43,640 bases of DNA from CAYPZU01 sp964415395 (GTDB lineage Bacteria > Chlamydiota > Chlamydiia > Chlamydiales > SM23-39), in the NCBI GenBank assembly GCA_964415395.1, contig CAYPZU010000010.1, positions 1 through 43,640 of the forward strand. Reading direction: 5' to 3'. A program made the position numbers and the translations under genes. This document shows, piece after piece, positions 30,869-39,700 of this stretch. Position 1 is the stretch's first letter, and every line of letters begins with the position of its first letter. The notes under the pieces were generated by a model. The model saw nothing but the letters and a program-made list of their open reading frames with translations. It made no database searches and was not told where the DNA came from.

Positions 30869-32626
30869 ATGAAACGATTGCTGCTCCTCTTTGCTCCTGC
30901 TTTCGCCGCTGCGATTCCGTACGAAATCAACATCGTTGGATTGCAGGATGAAGCCGCTTTGAAATCGATTCTCGACGCTTCGGAACTGGTGACGCTGCAG
31001 GAGAGGCCGCCCGCATCGATCAACGGCCTGCGCTACCGCGCCGCTTCCGATGTTCCCGCTCTGCTGAAAGTACTGCGCGCGTTTGCCTATTACGACGCAT
31101 CGATCACGTACGAAATCACCGAAGATAAAGATAAAGCGCAAGTTTTCCTCCTCATTCATCCGGGTCCTCAGTATACGCTCTCTTCGTATGAAATTTTCCG
31201 CGGCGAAGATTGCAAGGAACCTGCCGACGTCCTGCCATGCTGCCCATTCGAGCCCGAATCGCTAGGACTGAAAATGAACCGCGCGGCTCTCTCGACGCAG
31301 ATCGTGAACGCGGAGCTGAAGCTGCTGACCGAACTGGCCCGCTGCGGCTATCCGCTGGCGAGCGTCAAAAAACGGCGCGTCGAAGTGGATATGGCGGAAA
31401 AAACAGTCTCCGCCGCAGCTTGCATCGATGAGGGGCCAAGGGCGAAATTCGGCCCGGTTACGATCTTCGGGCTCAAAGGAGTCCAGCCGCGCTACGTGCT
31501 CCGCAAGATCGCCTGGAAAGAGGGAGAGATCTACAACTCCGACTGCCTCGTCTGCACGCAGAAACGGCTCCTCAACAGCGATCTCTTCAGCTCGGTTCTG
31601 ATCACGCACGACGAAAAGCTGGACGACCAGGGCGAGCTGCCGATGAAGATGAAACTGACGGAAGCGAAGCACCGGCAGGTGAGCATCGGGGCCTATTACG
31701 CCACGGTCGACGGGCCGGGCGTCATGTTCAGCTGGGTTCACCGCAACATAAGAGGAATGGGCGAAGTCTTCAGCCTCGACGGCGATTTCTCGAAGCGCTA
31801 CCTCGCTGGAAAAATGAACTACAAAAAACCCGACTTCCTCCGCTTCGACCAGTCGTACCGCGCCACTCTCGGCGTCGAGCGGGAGCATATCCGCGCCTAC
31901 ATCGCTTTTTCCTACTACTTCGCCAATTATCTCGAGCGGAAAATCGACAGCCAGAGCACCGTCTCATTCGGGATGAAAGTCGGCCACGTCAACGTCGCGC
32001 AGAGCGCGAGCAATGGAACCTATCTCCTGATCGGTTTTCCCGTTTTCGGAAAATACACGATCGCCGACGACATCCTCGACCCGACGAAAGGGTTCACGAT
32101 CGTCTACCAGGCGATCCCCTTCCAATCGCTTTGGCACGCAAATCAGCATTTCATCAAACAGCGCTTCACCGGCAATCTCTACATTCCCATCGGGACGAAG
32201 CGAGTCGTGCTGGCGATCCGGACCCAGTTCGGTTCGATCGCAGGGACGCGGCAGGAAAACGTTCCGCTGCCCGAACTGTTCCTGGGCGGCTCGGAAGACG
32301 ACTTGCGCGGCTACCGGTACAAAACCGTCAGCCCCCTCGACGCAGACAGACGCCCGCTCGGAGGCAGGTCGGCGATCTATGCGACAGTGGAAACCCGCTT
32401 CCGGATCACCCAGACGATCGGGATCGTCCCGTTTGCCGATTTCGGAACGGTCTCTCTGAGGGAAATTCCGCAGGTGGACGAAAAATGGTTTAAATCGTTG
32501 GGAGTAGGCTTGCGTTATTATACGTTTTTTGGTCCACTCCGGTTAGATGTGGGCTTCCCTCTCGACAGGCGGCGAGGGATCGACCCTGCTTTCAGGATTT
32601 ACGCCTCGATAGGACAGACCTTCTAA
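30869..32626 (+). CDS. tamA: TamA-like outer-membrane Omp85 protein
   Basis: 585 residues, close to E. coli TamA (577). A signal peptide (about 1-15, MKRLLLLFAPAFAAA) leads into three POTRA-like domains (20-270; for example KFGPVTIFGLKGVQPRYVLR) and a C-terminal 16-strand barrel with the Omp85 lid signature in ELFLGGSEDDLRGYRYK and the final strand FRIYASIGQTF ending in Phe. It inserts or helps fold outer-membrane proteins, with TamB bridging the periplasm. The stop overlaps the tamB start (TAATG). Confidence 0.9.
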   Translation: MKRLLLLFAPAFAAAIPYEINIVGLQDEAALKSILDASELVTLQERPPASINGLRYRAASDVPALLKVLRAFAYYDASITYEITEDKDKAQVFLLIHPGPQYTLSSYEIFRGEDCKEPADVLPCCPFEPESLGLKMNRAALSTQIVNAELKLLTELARCGYPLASVKKRRVEVDMAEKTVSAAACIDEGPRAKFGPVTIFGLKGVQPRYVLRKIAWKEGEIYNSDCLVCTQKRLLNSDLFSSVLITHDEKLDDQGELPMKMKLTEAKHRQVSIGAYYATVDGPGVMFSWVHRNIRGMGEVFSLDGDFSKRYLAGKMNYKKPDFLRFDQSYRATLGVEREHIRAYIAFSYYFANYLERKIDSQSTVSFGMKVGHVNVAQSASNGTYLLIGFPVFGKYTIADDILDPTKGFTIVYQAIPFQSLWHANQHFIKQRFTGNLYIPIGTKRVVLAIRTQFGSIAGTRQENVPLPELFLGGSEDDLRGYRYKTVSPLDADRRPLGGRSAIYATVETRFRITQTIGIVPFADFGTVSLREIPQVDEKWFKSLGVGLRYYTFFGPLRLDVGFPLDRRRGIDPAFRIYASIGQTF

Positions 32627-35600
32627 TGAAAAAGACAGCAATCTCATTGATCGTCATCCTTTTTCTGATCTCCGGACTCATCCTGGCGGCGAAGAGCCCC
32701 TGGGGACAGACCCTGGCCCAATCGCTCGTTTCCGATGCGCTGAAAAAAACGGGATTCGACGTCCAATTCGAAAAGATCGAGGGAACGCTCCCCAGCCGGA
32801 TCTTCCTCAAAGGGGTCTCTATCCGAGGCGCAGGACTCGAGATCACGGCGCAAACCGTCGAGCTGGAACTCTCCCTTTTGCGCCTCTTCAAAAAAGAGGC
32901 GGCTTTCACCCATCTGGCAGCCGATCAGATCACCTGGAAACGAACCGAAACGCCCCTGCGCCAAGACGGCTCATCCGAAGCTTCAGCCCTTTCCTATCCT
33001 GTCTTCGTCCAGCAATTTAAATTGACGAATGTAGCGATCCCCGATCTCTTCACGGCCCAATTCGAAGGGCGCCTCCGGCTCGGCAAAAAGAACCGGATCC
33101 TCACGGTCAAAGCGAAGCGTCCCGAATTTCCCGAGAGCTTCGCCAACCTGACTCTTCTCGTTCAGCTCGATGGAACGGCCCATGTGCGCGGCGATGTCCG
33201 GACGCCCACTCTTGAAGCGTTCGGCTACCAGGGCGCGCCAGACGCCGCCTTCAACGTCAACATCTCGGCCATCGGCCCCTGGAAATCGCTCCTTGCCGAC
33301 CAAACGAATATCCAGGGAAGAATCCGCGGCACGGCGACCCCCCGGACGCTCCCCGTTCCCGATCCGTTCGGCCCGTTTCTCGAAAGAGAATGGGGCTTCT
33401 CCGCCCGCTTCCAGAGAAATAGCGAAGGGATTCTTTCGTTCAGCAACATTTTGGCAAAGAGCGATCAGTTCCAAACAAAAGCGAAAGCCTCATTCGACCG
33501 CGCCTATCAGCTTCAGGAGGCGTCCTTCCAAGCTGATTCGGACCATTTCCTCTCCACTCTTCCCTACGGACTTTCCGGCCCTCTGTTCGCCTCGGCGCAC
33601 ATCCAAAGCGAAGCTGCGGGGCTTCAAGCCCAGGCTGTCATTCAAATCCCTTCCTTGACTTACGAGCGGATCCGTTTGGAAGGGGTCAACGCCTCGGCTG
33701 AAGGCCTCTGGGCGAATGAAGAGTGGATCGGAACAGCCCGCGCATTCGCCTCCTATAAAGAAGAGAAATGGGAAGCGTCAAGCCCGTTCAACTGGGCTGA
33801 AAACGCGCCTCTCTACCTCAACAGCCTGGCTGTGTCAGGACCGAATATGAAAGGGGACGGCCAGCTTGAAGTGCGCCCCGACTGGATCGTCCTTGGAAAC
33901 GGACATTTCGACATCGGCAACCTCCAGGCGTTCCATCAGCCAGGCCTGTTCGGAAATCTCGACGTCAAAGCGCTCTTCAGCGCCGCATCCGCCGACGGGA
34001 TCCAGGTTCAGGCCGTTCATCTTGACGCAGCGACGACCGACCTCTACTTGGGCGATTTCCACACCTTGCAGGCAAACCTTTCAGCCGACCTGTCGAATCT
34101 CTATGAATTACCCGAAGGCTCCGTCCGCCTCGATTTAGGCAAAAGCCGCTTCGGAGATCTCCAAATCCAGAGCGCGAACCTCGAAACGGCGAAAGAGGGA
34201 GAAAGCTGGCCCTATATCTTCTACGCGGAAGGGAAATGGAAGCATCCCCTCATCGTCCAAAGCCGGGGCTTCTGGAGCTACCAGAATGAGAAGTTCTACG
34301 CCAAAACTCTGGATTGGAGCGGCGTGTTTTACAACCATCCGTTCTCTCTCAGCGAACCCGTCGTGATCGAATGGAGCCCGGAGAAATTCAGCCTCTCGGA
34401 CACGACTCTGACGCTTGCAAACGCGACGCTGTTCGCCTCAGCTTCGCGCAGCGGCGCCAACGCCGACGCGCGGCTCCAGATGAGCCAGATGCCTCTCGAC
34501 GTTCTGTCGCTCAACCCGCTCGAAACGCCAGTCCAAGGCCTGCTTACGTTGAACGCCTCGCTCCAGGAAAGAAATGGAAGCGTGGAAGGAAATCTCTCCG
34601 CCTCTGTTGAACAGGTCGAAGTGGGCTCCGAGGAAAAACTCAACGCCGCCGGCTCGATGATGGCCCGTCTCGAAAAACAGCGGCTCGCGGTCAAAGCCGA
34701 TCTGACTTCGCGCGGCGCTCCCCTTCTCAATATCGACGCCTCTCTCCCCATGCAGCTCAACATGTGGCCCTGGAAAGCCGAACTGCTCACTGGAAAAAGC
34801 GCCAAAGGGAGGCTCTACTTAAGCGGAAAAATCGAAGATTTTCTCGATTTCTTCGATCTGGGAACCCACCGGCTGGAAGGACAGTGCGTCTGCAATCTCA
34901 CTTTAGGCAACTCGCTGGAGCGGCCGCTTCTCGAAGGAACGTGCAAACTCGAAAACGGCTCCTATGTGAACTATTATACCGGAACGAGGCTGCAGAACAT
35001 CCAGGCTGAACTCCTCGCCGACCGGCACATTCTCTACCTCCGCAGCTTCAAAGCGCTCGACGGACGGGAAAAAGGGCAGTTTGCTGCGACCGGCTCCATT
35101 GAAGCGCGCCCCGAAGAAAAATTCCCCTTCTCGTTCGACATCGCCTTCACCGATTTCAGCTTCGTCGAGATCGATCTGATCAATGCGATCGCCAATGGGA
35201 AAATCGAAGTGAAAGGGAATCGGGAAGCCGCTACTGCAAAAGGGGAAATCGCCATCGTAGAGAGCCAGATGACGGTTCCCGACCACATCCCGAAAGCGCT
35301 GCCGAATCTTCAAGTCGTCTATAAAAACCCCTCGCAGCCCGTTCCTCTTCCCCAGCAAAAATTCCCCTCCTATCCCCTTACCCTCGACCTGCACGTGAAC
35401 GCGCCCGAAAACGTGAGGATTTCAGGCCGCGGACTCAATTCCGAATGGAAAGGAGATTTCACCGTCGGCGGAACCTATACCTCGATCGCTGCGAAGGGAA
35501 AACTGGAACTCATCCAGGGCGAATTCAGCTTCTCCAGCCGCACCTTCAAACTCACTGAAGGAACGCTTTCTTTAAGCGGAAAAGAGAGGGAAATGCCCTA

Positions 35601-36093
35601 CCTGAATCTCGCCGGATCGACCGAGACGAGAGGCATCTCGATCATCGCCCGCCTCAAAGGGCCGCTCAACAGCCCGCAGATCACCCTCCAGTCGGCTCCT
35701 CCGCTCCCATTGAGCTCCATCATGTCGTACCTGCTCTTCGGACAAGACCTCTCCGAGATCAGCGGTTTCCAGGCGCTGCAGCTGGCCACCTCGATCGCAA
35801 GCTTTGCGAGCCAGGGGCCCGACATTCTCGAGAGCACCCGCCGATCTCTCGGGCTCGACCGGCTCCGCATCATTGCAGCGCCCGGATCAGGACCGGAGAG
35901 CGAAACAGTGGCGATCGAAGCGGGCAAATATGTGGCGGAAGGGGTGCTTGTCTCGTTCAGCCAGGGGGCAGAAGACAGCAGCACGAACGCGAGCATCGAA
36001 GTCGAGCTGAAAAACAACTTCGTCTTCCAGGCCGAAAGCGAGCAGCAGCAGGAACAGGGCAAATTCACCCTGAAGTGGACCCTAAACTATTAA
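32626..36093 (+). CDS. tamB: TamB-like translocation/assembly module protein
   Basis: 1155 residues (E. coli TamB is about 1259). One N-terminal membrane anchor (5-23, AISLIVILFLISGLILAAK) is followed by a long repetitive beta structure and the diagnostic DUF490 C-terminus (PLPLSSIMSYLLFGQDLSEI, then LGLDRLRI and FTLKWTLNY). TamB forms a hydrophobic groove across the periplasm that carries lipids or barrel proteins. It is coupled to tamA by a 1-base overlap, the standard tamAB layout. Confidence 0.93.
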   Translation: MKKTAISLIVILFLISGLILAAKSPWGQTLAQSLVSDALKKTGFDVQFEKIEGTLPSRIFLKGVSIRGAGLEITAQTVELELSLLRLFKKEAAFTHLAADQITWKRTETPLRQDGSSEASALSYPVFVQQFKLTNVAIPDLFTAQFEGRLRLGKKNRILTVKAKRPEFPESFANLTLLVQLDGTAHVRGDVRTPTLEAFGYQGAPDAAFNVNISAIGPWKSLLADQTNIQGRIRGTATPRTLPVPDPFGPFLEREWGFSARFQRNSEGILSFSNILAKSDQFQTKAKASFDRAYQLQEASFQADSDHFLSTLPYGLSGPLFASAHIQSEAAGLQAQAVIQIPSLTYERIRLEGVNASAEGLWANEEWIGTARAFASYKEEKWEASSPFNWAENAPLYLNSLAVSGPNMKGDGQLEVRPDWIVLGNGHFDIGNLQAFHQPGLFGNLDVKALFSAASADGIQVQAVHLDAATTDLYLGDFHTLQANLSADLSNLYELPEGSVRLDLGKSRFGDLQIQSANLETAKEGESWPYIFYAEGKWKHPLIVQSRGFWSYQNEKFYAKTLDWSGVFYNHPFSLSEPVVIEWSPEKFSLSDTTLTLANATLFASASRSGANADARLQMSQMPLDVLSLNPLETPVQGLLTLNASLQERNGSVEGNLSASVEQVEVGSEEKLNAAGSMMARLEKQRLAVKADLTSRGAPLLNIDASLPMQLNMWPWKAELLTGKSAKGRLYLSGKIEDFLDFFDLGTHRLEGQCVCNLTLGNSLERPLLEGTCKLENGSYVNYYTGTRLQNIQAELLADRHILYLRSFKALDGREKGQFAATGSIEARPEEKFPFSFDIAFTDFSFVEIDLINAIANGKIEVKGNREAATAKGEIAIVESQMTVPDHIPKALPNLQVVYKNPSQPVPLPQQKFPSYPLTLDLHVNAPENVRISGRGLNSEWKGDFTVGGTYTSIAAKGKLELIQGEFSFSSRTFKLTEGTLSLSGKEREMPYLNLAGSTETRGISIIARLKGPLNSPQITLQSAPPLPLSSIMSYLLFGQDLSEISGFQALQLATSIASFASQGPDILESTRRSLGLDRLRIIAAPGSGPESETVAIEAGKYVAEGVLVSFSQGAEDSSTNASIEVELKNNFVFQAESEQQQEQGKFTLKWTLNY

Positions 36094-36120
36094 GAGAATA
36101 AACAGCCCATCTATTGAATC

Positions 36121-36330
36121 CGCAAGAAAAACAGGATAGACAGGATCACCCCACCCCAAAGAACGAAACGTTCTTCGGGGACCCCGGTGCAGGATAGAAC
36201 AAAAGAGACGCCGGCGGCTTCTCCTTGAATATATTCCTGCAGCCCGCCATCAGGCGGGCGTATCCTGTCCCCTCGCAAAGCGAGGGGCTATCCTGCGAGC
36301 TTCGCGTAGCGAAGCAAATCCTGTAAAATC
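36121..36330. repeat. Intergenic CAGGAT/TCCTGT hairpin repeat, copy 2
   Basis: GCAAGAAAAACAGGATAGAC plus AGGAT (36122-36146) opens a modular array. Four hairpins follow: CCCC-AAGAACG/CGTTCTT-GGGG (36154-36180, one mismatch), GCCCGCC/GGCGGGC (36242-36259), CCCCTCGC/GCGAGGGG (36269-36287) and GCTTCGC/GCGAAGC (36299-36315). ATCCTG words at 36262, 36290 and 36318 separate or close the last three. It lies between tamB and a convergent gene and could act as terminator for both. No coding frame is seen. Confidence 0.7.
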
Positions 36331-36334
36331 GAAT

Positions 36335-37270
36335 TTACAGGTCTTTCAGAACCTGCTCGAGGGCTGCTTGTGCTGCAGCCGGGCTGGAAGAAGGATCAGC
36401 CATGTACGCCTGCAGAGCGGTGATCGCTTTCGCTGCATCGGCCTCGAAAGCCGCCGGATCTTTGGCAAACGTAGCAAGCTCTCTCATATAGCCTGGCGTC
36501 GTCAGCATCCACAAAGCCATGTCGGCGAACTTATCCCCTTTCCCCTCTTCGAAAAACTGAGACATCAGCTCGAAGTTGGCTAGAATTTGGGCAGGGGTCA
36601 AATCGACTCCCAATTCGCTCGCGATATCCCCCGCAAACTCGTAGACGGCGTCAGCCGGGACTTTGCCATCGAGATATCCTTGCAGGCTTGTGATTAAACC
36701 GTTCAGATCGTTCGCAAAATTGTCATGAGGGCAAACCGGATAGTCGATCTGATTGCCGAGCTGGATCAGCTCCGCCTGGTTTTTCTGCACAAAAGCAAGC
36801 AGCGCCTGGACTGCCGCCTTAGAAGGAGGATTCCCCAAAGCCAGCCAGAGCTGCTTGTACTCTTCGATCAGAAGATACGGATCGGGAGGAAAAGAGGGGG
36901 TCAACCCCGTAACAACGCGCGTCATCTGCTCGTTGATGTAGTCCATCCGCGCTTCTTTATTATCAGCAGAAGCGAAATCGATATCGGTCGAACTTTGGAT
37001 TTTCCCAATGAGGGCTTCAGCTACGCCTGCGCTCATTCCATTCTGTTCGAGTTCGCTCAGCAGCTCGTTTTGGACGCCCGGGCGCGAAATCAGCCGGTTG
37101 ATCCGGTCGAGGAGGTTCTGCACGCGGTGGACCGCTTCGCTGTACGTCATTCCCTGAGGAGGGAACGGAATAAACTGTTTTAACTGATTGTCCAGCCTGT
37201 TGAACTCATCTAATAAGTTCTGGCCGCTGCAAGATACATCATTAAAATTGTACTGAATCGCATTAATCAT
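36335..37270 (-). CDS. Hypothetical helical protein, 311 aa
   Basis: Nearly all-helical and acidic, without signal peptide or membrane segment. It contains Pro-rich turns (QFIPFPPQGMTYSEAVHRV, TPSFPPDPYLLIEEYKQL) and repeated helix pairs near the end (DPAAFEADAAKAITALQAYM, then SSSPAAAQAALEQVLKDL). I recognise no family. Its TATAAT lies at 37292-37287 and GGTGG/GGGG before the ATG. It is divergent from the five-gene operon, and a link with it is possible through the shared AT-rich promoter region. Confidence 0.75.
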   Translation of the reverse strand: MINAIQYNFNDVSCSGQNLLDEFNRLDNQLKQFIPFPPQGMTYSEAVHRVQNLLDRINRLISRPGVQNELLSELEQNGMSAGVAEALIGKIQSSTDIDFASADNKEARMDYINEQMTRVVTGLTPSFPPDPYLLIEEYKQLWLALGNPPSKAAVQALLAFVQKNQAELIQLGNQIDYPVCPHDNFANDLNGLITSLQGYLDGKVPADAVYEFAGDIASELGVDLTPAQILANFELMSQFFEEGKGDKFADMALWMLTTPGYMRELATFAKDPAAFEADAAKAITALQAYMADPSSSPAAAQAALEQVLKDL

Positions 37271-37437
37271 AATACCCCATCCACCTATTATAACATATTT
37301 TAATTATAATATCATTAACTACGCAAAATACTTACCTTCAATAAGTTAAGAAACATCTAAATGTATTTACAAAATTCGGTTGCCTCAATATTTAAATTTG
37401 ATTTAGCTTTTTGCCCTCAAAAAAAAAGAGAGATTCG
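37271..37437. promoter_or_regulatory. AT-rich divergent promoter before the effector-like operon
   Basis: 167 bases, strongly AT-rich. TATAAT faces left at 37292-37287; TTTAAATTTGATTTAGCTTT-type sequence faces right, and AAGAGAG precedes the ATG at 37438. Confidence 0.45.
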
Positions 37438-38808
37438 ATGGCTGCACCTGTCCTTCACCCTGCTCCTGCGCCTCTTTGCCTTTTCCGCTGGAAATGTTCC
37501 GACCCCGCGCTCGAAGTCCGCATTCTGCAGACCGGCCAGAATGCAATCCTTCAGCTTTACAATACTGCGCGAGCGGAGATTGCCGATGCGGCAAACTACA
37601 ACGCCGATCATTCGATCGCACGCCTTCGCAGCTGCGTCCAATATTACAAAAGAGACAACTGGGAGCTCCGCCTTTTTGAAAACGGCAATCTTGGAGAAAT
37701 CAATGGATTTTTGGTTGAACTTGGAGCGAAAAAAATCACTCTTTATGTTTGGACGCATCTGACTCAAGATCAAATCGAGAGGCAAAAAACGGGCGCAAGC
37801 CCCTCTTTCTCTTTGCAGAATCAAGTTTGGATCTGTACCTTGCAACCCTTTGAACCCATAAACCCTCCAGACAGATGGGAAAATGCGAAAGGAAAAAGCG
37901 AAGTAGGCGTAGCGCGTACCGAACCGGATGGATTTGAAGAGGAACTCGTCAGGCTCGATTTTAATCAGGGAGTCAGCGGAGCAGAAGAGATCCGAGTGAT
38001 CCGGAGAAAAACACCCGATGGCAGGGACTCTATTGTTTGCGAGCTAGTGCACAGAATCCTGAAAAGCAGAAGAACTCTTCAGCTAGTGGAAGACCATCCC
38101 GAAAGAGCTATTTCCAGTCGAGTGATCGATATCCAACAGGGGACCGTCGTAAACCTGACTTATAGCCGGAACGATCTTCCCGAAGCTGTTGCCTTCCTGG
38201 GAGAGCGGGTTACGGAAATTCTCTTTGCGGAAGAACGAGATTTGAGAAAAATAAGCCTATCCGAGGTCAGCGCCACAGCTCTTGAATATCTAAAAGGAAC
38301 GGACGCCAGTGGCAAGGGGTTAAAACACTACAACATCCGCTCCCTCTCTGTGAAAAAACTCATCGACCAATCAGGTCTCGGAAGAAAACCGATCATCCAT
38401 ATCCACCTAGAGAGAAACTCTGCGATCAAAACTGTCAAGCCGATCTGCGCATGGATTGAGAGCTTTCTGAATATCGGGGACGCAGAGTTATATGTAGATC
38501 CTATCCAGCAGCCTTTGATGGAAGATTTGGTGCTTCGCAATCCGATGATGGATCAGCAAAATAAAAAAATGGCCTGGCAAGAGTTTAAGATGGCTTTTAC
38601 TCGCTGCGGTAAAGTCGATATTAAAATCGCCTGCGACCGGACGTGGGGGGAGCTTGTATGCGATGACCAAACCTGGACTCTCCGGGCAGCACAGCACGGT
38701 GCGAGAATCAGAAATATCTTGGTCAGACCCGCCCCTGACGAGCCACCAAGGCAGCGGCTCCCTTATGTCACGCCAGGAGCGGTAGGACAGCGAATCGAAG
38801 AAATCTGA
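37438..38808 (+). CDS. Hypothetical protein, 456 aa, first gene of operon
   Basis: Start at ATG 37438 after AAGAGAG; a TTG 27 bases upstream is rejected. A short Pro/Ala leader (APVLHPAPAPLC) is followed by mixed alpha/beta sequence with many charged and aromatic residues (YYKRDNWELRLFENGNLGEI, IIHIHLERNSAIKTVKPICA). No signal peptide, membrane span or known motif. It is followed after 9 bases by the next gene. Function unknown; it belongs to a run of lineage-specific genes. Confidence 0.75.
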   Translation: MAAPVLHPAPAPLCLFRWKCSDPALEVRILQTGQNAILQLYNTARAEIADAANYNADHSIARLRSCVQYYKRDNWELRLFENGNLGEINGFLVELGAKKITLYVWTHLTQDQIERQKTGASPSFSLQNQVWICTLQPFEPINPPDRWENAKGKSEVGVARTEPDGFEEELVRLDFNQGVSGAEEIRVIRRKTPDGRDSIVCELVHRILKSRRTLQLVEDHPERAISSRVIDIQQGTVVNLTYSRNDLPEAVAFLGERVTEILFAEERDLRKISLSEVSATALEYLKGTDASGKGLKHYNIRSLSVKKLIDQSGLGRKPIIHIHLERNSAIKTVKPICAWIESFLNIGDAELYVDPIQQPLMEDLVLRNPMMDQQNKKMAWQEFKMAFTRCGKVDIKIACDRTWGELVCDDQTWTLRAAQHGARIRNILVRPAPDEPPRQRLPYVTPGAVGQRIEEI

Positions 38809-38817
38809 GAGGACTCA

Positions 38818-39699
38818 ATGACACTGCAACCGATCGCAAGAAATCCCCTTCGTGTTCCGTCTGAGGGGGTTTATCCCGTCCCGCAGATTCCCCAACAGGC
38901 TGTTGTTCCCGCGCAGCGAAACGGGCCTCCTTATCAAGAGGCGCCCGGCGCTGTGAGAAATTTGAACCGAAAACTGGCAGGATTCTATTATGATCACGAT
39001 CTGCAAACGGAATTTTATCATCCCCATTGGAGGCTGCTCGAAATCGGATGGAGATTCAAAGGTGGGGAATATCAGTCGACAACTCGGATCAGAGCTCGGA
39101 GTTTTAGGCCGATCGCATATAGCGCGATCGTACTCGAGAAATTTACCGATCAGGCCGAGAGGATCTATAGAAGACTCCTAAAAAATCATCCAGAAATACC
39201 GAAAAAACCCTTCAGCGGCAGGCACAGGCCTATGTACAGCCGTTTTGAAAATGCCTTCCGCTCTCCTGAAGAAATCCGCAAGGAGCTGAAAGATAGGGAA
39301 GAAATACAAAAAAAAACCATTCAGAAAATCATCGAATATTTACGCGAGGGCAATGATCCGGGAATCGAGGAGATTTTGAATCCGACTCCCGAGGAGCTTT
39401 TAGAGAAGTATCAATGGGAGATTCAGAGCGCAGCTCTCAGCGATGCCATCATCCTCGTTCACAAAAAAGTCCCTCCCCAAGAGCAGCTTGGACCAGAAGA
39501 GCATATTCGGTTGGAGGCTGCCGAGCGGGAGGCTGAAAAGGTACGATCTGAAACGACCGACCGAATAATAAGAGAGGCTGAATTAAGGGAACAAAGAACG
39601 GCCCGCGAACGCTCCTTTGCGAGAAAGGTGGGAAAATTGATCGAAAAGCTTTACTCAAAGATGAGAAGTCTTTTTAAATGCCTCTTTTGCAGGAGATGA
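38818..39699 (+). CDS. Hypothetical protein, 293 aa
   Basis: A Pro-rich N-terminus (about 1-45, VYPVPQIPQQAVVPAQRNGP), a middle region with Trp/Tyr/His (HPHWRLLEIGWRFKGGEY), then a long basic and acidic helix (about 230-280, EREAEKVRSETTDRIIREAE) and a Cys-containing basic end (SLFKCLFCRR). The coiled-coil end could mediate binding to a partner. It begins 9 bases after the previous stop and ends 1 base before the next start, so translation is coupled. Confidence 0.72.
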   Translation: MTLQPIARNPLRVPSEGVYPVPQIPQQAVVPAQRNGPPYQEAPGAVRNLNRKLAGFYYDHDLQTEFYHPHWRLLEIGWRFKGGEYQSTTRIRARSFRPIAYSAIVLEKFTDQAERIYRRLLKNHPEIPKKPFSGRHRPMYSRFENAFRSPEEIRKELKDREEIQKKTIQKIIEYLREGNDPGIEEILNPTPEELLEKYQWEIQSAALSDAIILVHKKVPPQEQLGPEEHIRLEAAEREAEKVRSETTDRIIREAELREQRTARERSFARKVGKLIEKLYSKMRSLFKCLFCRR

Positions 39700-39700
39700 T

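Noticed and set aside
30785..31159. N-terminal extension of hemL to 31159
   Set aside because: It overlaps the signal peptide and first domain of tamA on the other strand; ATG 30784 has a ribosome-binding site and the family's normal start.
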